From Actinomycetes bacterium (GTDB lineage: Bacteria; Actinomycetota; Actinomycetes; Actinomycetales; Cellulomonadaceae), in NCBI GenBank assembly GCA_023428465.1, contig JAEYXM010000006.1, forward strand, positions 1-7,356: a DNA stretch of 7,356 nucleotides, read 5' to 3'. Positions 5,944 through 7,356 of the stretch are shown here, piece after piece. Below the pieces are notes generated by a model. That model did not search any database and had not been told where the DNA came from. It saw only the letters and a program-made list of their open reading frames with translations. How positions within the stretch are numbered: the stretch's first letter is position 1; each line of letters starts with the position of its first letter. The translations under genes and the position numbers were made by a program.

Positions 5944-6609
5944 ATGCGTAGCAGGGGGACGACGACGACGCGCGGGCGTGCCGCGACACGAGGCTCTGGC
6001 CGGACGGCCGGTGTGGTCGCGGTGTTGGTGTTGGCCGGTGGGCTGGCCGCATGTACGGGCGACGACCGGGCGCCGACGCCTGCCGCGACCAGCGCACCCG
6101 TCGAGCAGACGCCCTCGCCGACTCCGACGCCGACCCCCACGCCCACGCCCGTGGATCCCGCAGCGGTGCCGCCGGAGCGGCCGAGCGCGATGGACACCGT
6201 CGACACGGCCGGTGCCGAAGCCGTGGCTCAGTACTTCCTGCAGCTCGTGCCGTACGCCGAGGCCACGGGCGACATCGCCGCCCTCGAAGCCCTGTCACAC
6301 GAGGAGTGCATCTTCTGCAGGAGCGTGCTCGACGGGGTCGATGCGCTTGTGGCCGCTGGACAGCACCACTCCGGAGGGCTGCCGACGTTCGCGGCCGTGA
6401 GCGCGCTCGAAGTCGACCCCGGCGCATGGTGGACTGTCGACGTCGATCTCACGCAGTCGCCTATCGAGGTGCTCGACGCGGCAGGCGCTGTTGCAGCGCC
6501 GGGACAGCCCGAGAGCCTCAGCTACCACATGGACGTCGCCGTCGTCTTCGACACCAAGGGCTGGCGGGTCCGGGCACTGGAGTACGAGGCCACGGGGACC
6601 GGCGCATGA
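5944..6609 (+). CDS. Secreted lipoprotein, DUF6318-like, function unknown
   Basis: A 221-residue predicted lipoprotein. Residues 1-20 are basic, 22-36 hydrophobic, and LAAC places the lipidated cysteine at Cys37. A flexible Pro/Thr-rich linker with several TP repeats follows (about residues 56-72). The folded domain starts near MDTVDTAGAEAVAQYFL and includes TGDIAALEALSHEECIFC, with Cys122 and Cys125 in a CxxC pair. It ends in MDVAVVFDTKGWRVRALEYE. This pattern matches my memory of DUF6318 lipoproteins of Cellulomonas-like actinobacteria, an uncharacterised family. The overall shape suggests a small cystatin/NTF2-like alpha+beta domain, which is a guess. The stop overlaps the next ATG by four bases (ATGA), so the lipoprotein and the PKD-domain gene are likely co-translated and may work together at the cell surface. 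Confidence 0.85.
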   Translation: MRSRGTTTTRGRAATRGSGRTAGVVAVLVLAGGLAACTGDDRAPTPAATSAPVEQTPSPTPTPTPTPTPVDPAAVPPERPSAMDTVDTAGAEAVAQYFLQLVPYAEATGDIAALEALSHEECIFCRSVLDGVDALVAAGQHHSGGLPTFAAVSALEVDPGAWWTVDVDLTQSPIEVLDAAGAVAAPGQPESLSYHMDVAVVFDTKGWRVRALEYEATGTGA

Positions 6610-6950
6610 CCATGCCCTTCTGGGCCGTCGTGGTGCTGACGGCTGCACTCGTGACCCCAACAGAACCGCCGTCGACGCCCCCTCCGGGCTACGGCGCTCA
6701 GGCTGAGGACAACGAGATCCTGGTCACGGCCGTGACAGCCGCCGGCGTGATCGCGCGTTCGGAGGCGACCGACCCCGCCCTGCGCCTGCATGAGTACACC
6801 CGCCGGATGCTCTGCGGCGTCGAGGCCGGGGAGAACATGAACACCGACTGCACCGGCTACGACCCCAACACCCCACTCCCGGACTGCGAAGGCCTCGAAC
6901 CCGTCCCACCACTGTGGCACCGCAGCCGCGCCACCCCCACCAGCCCCTAG
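6606..6950 (+). CDS. N-terminal part of a PKD-domain protein, ended by a premature in-frame TAG
   Basis: This 114-residue frame starts MTMPFWAVVVLTAALVT. The hydrophobic stretch at residues 5-16 could be a short signal peptide, although it lacks the usual basic N-region. Residues about 35-114 include LHEYTRRMLCGVEAG, TDCTGYDPNTPLPDCEG and PPLWHRSRATPTSP. Three cysteines in the middle suggest an extracytoplasmic disulfide-containing domain. The TAG at 6948-6950 ends it, but the same frame stays open to the window edge and gains a PKD domain, so this is probably the front part of one longer gene. In related proteins, as I remember them, a tryptophan-rich stretch follows at this point, and TAG is one base from TGG. 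The start overlaps the lipoprotein stop (ATGA). A second ATG at 6612 is an alternative start. Confidence 0.7.
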   Translation: MTMPFWAVVVLTAALVTPTEPPSTPPPGYGAQAEDNEILVTAVTAAGVIARSEATDPALRLHEYTRRMLCGVEAGENMNTDCTGYDPNTPLPDCEGLEPVPPLWHRSRATPTSP

Positions 6951-7356
6951 CTGCGCTGGAACCTGGCCCTGGGCTGGACCTGCCCCCAGGACGCCGTCCC
7001 TACCTTCACCGAGACCGACTTCCGCCGCCTGCCTCTGACCCCGCAGACCATCACCGTCCAACCCGACCGGCCCGACGTCTTCGTCAACATGCCCACCATC
7101 GTCCACACCGACCCCGCCGTGCAGGCCTTCGCCACCACCCTGGCCGGGTTCCCGATCGAGGTCGAAGCCACCCCCACCACCTACACCTGGGACTTCGGCG
7201 ACGGCTCCGCCCCCATCGAGACGACCAGTCCCGGGCACCCCTACCCCGACCACGACGTCGCCTACCCCTACCCCCGCGAGGGCACCTTCACCATCACCCT
7301 GACCACCACCTACACCGGCCGCTACCGCCTCGCCGGCTCCACCACCTGGCTCCCCG
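6951..7356 (+). pseudogene. 3' continuation of the interrupted PKD-domain gene, open to the window edge
   Basis: After the TAG the same frame runs 135 codons to the window end without another stop. It reads LRWNLALGWTCPQDAVPTF, then FRRLPLTPQTITVQPDRPDVFVNM, then a PKD-type domain with TYTWDFGDG (Trp195 to Gly200 counted from ATG 6606), HPYPDHDVAYPYPREGTFTITLTTTY and a GSTTWLP ending. PKD domains are Ig-like beta-sandwiches of secreted and cell-surface proteins. Codons keep strong G/C third positions, with no frameshift or decay visible. Without read-through the first usable in-frame start is ATG 7089, which would discard the segment before the PKD core and any signal peptide. I therefore call it the back part of a gene broken by a single nonsense codon. 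Its true end lies beyond the window. A sequencing error remains possible. Confidence 0.7.

Noticed and set aside
6108..6153. TP-codon repeat in the lipoprotein gene as a phase-variable tract
   Set aside because: The repeat is imperfect (mixed ccg/ccc and act/acg/acc codons) and in units of three or six bases, so length change would not shift the frame; it encodes an ordinary linker.
4943..6427. Minus-strand open frame of 494 codons opposite permease and lipoprotein
   Set aside because: It spans two clear plus-strand genes and the gap between them, with Arg-rich shadow composition.
6948..6950. TAG as a pyrrolysine or other programmed recoding codon
   Set aside because: No recoding element is recognisable after it, and pyrrolysine use is not expected in this kind of organism; nonsense mutation or sequence error is simpler.
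6522..7253. Minus-strand Gly/Val-rich open frame of 243 codons opposite the PKD-domain gene
   Set aside because: The plus strand shows the WDFGDG PKD motif; the glycine-rich antisense comes from its Pro/Thr-rich codons.

Overview
The window looks like the chromosome of a very high-GC actinobacterium. Almost every codon ends in G or C, and several genes start with GTG or appear leaderless. The gene content suggests Micrococcales of the Cellulomonas/Promicromonospora type. That placement rests on a DUF6318-type lipoprotein followed by a PKD-domain gene and on a divergent leuC/IclR-regulator pair; it is inference, not a database result.

Layout. Positions 1-1353 (minus) hold leuC, the large subunit of isopropylmalate isomerase, cut off by the window edge near its C-terminus. 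It is divergent from an IclR-family regulator of the NdgR/LtbR type (1428-2147, plus). The 74-base gap between them carries a perfect 8-bp-arm palindrome that fits a shared operator. A hairpin at 2156-2187 separates the regulator from a convergent GuaD-like guanine deaminase (2191-2676, minus). Next come two minus-strand tRNA genes, tRNA-Gln(CTG) then tRNA-Glu(CTC), with a strong terminator at 2752-2783 and a plausible promoter at 3063-3092.

On the plus strand, 3213-4961 encodes a gamma-glutamyltranspeptidase-family Ntn-hydrolase. Its features point away from true GGT and towards an HpxW-like amidohydrolase. It overlaps by four bases (GTGA) a TauE/SafE-family membrane permease (4958-5782), so the two look like an enzyme-transporter unit. 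A 161-base gap with a leaderless-type promoter leads to a DUF6318-like lipoprotein (5944-6609). This overlaps by four bases (ATGA) a PKD-domain protein gene that runs off the right edge.

The most striking single observation is in that last gene. An in-frame TAG at 6948-6950 interrupts it, yet the same frame stays open and protein-like to the window end, with a clear WDFGDG PKD motif. This is either a recent nonsense mutation, a sequencing error or a recoding event. The leuC, regulator and tRNA-Gln/tRNA-Glu neighbourhood is, from memory, an old actinobacterial arrangement usually close to gltX. The deaminase, GGT-like/permease pair and lipoprotein/PKD pair look like lineage-specific additions around it. 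I see no transposase, integrase, CRISPR array or phage gene.
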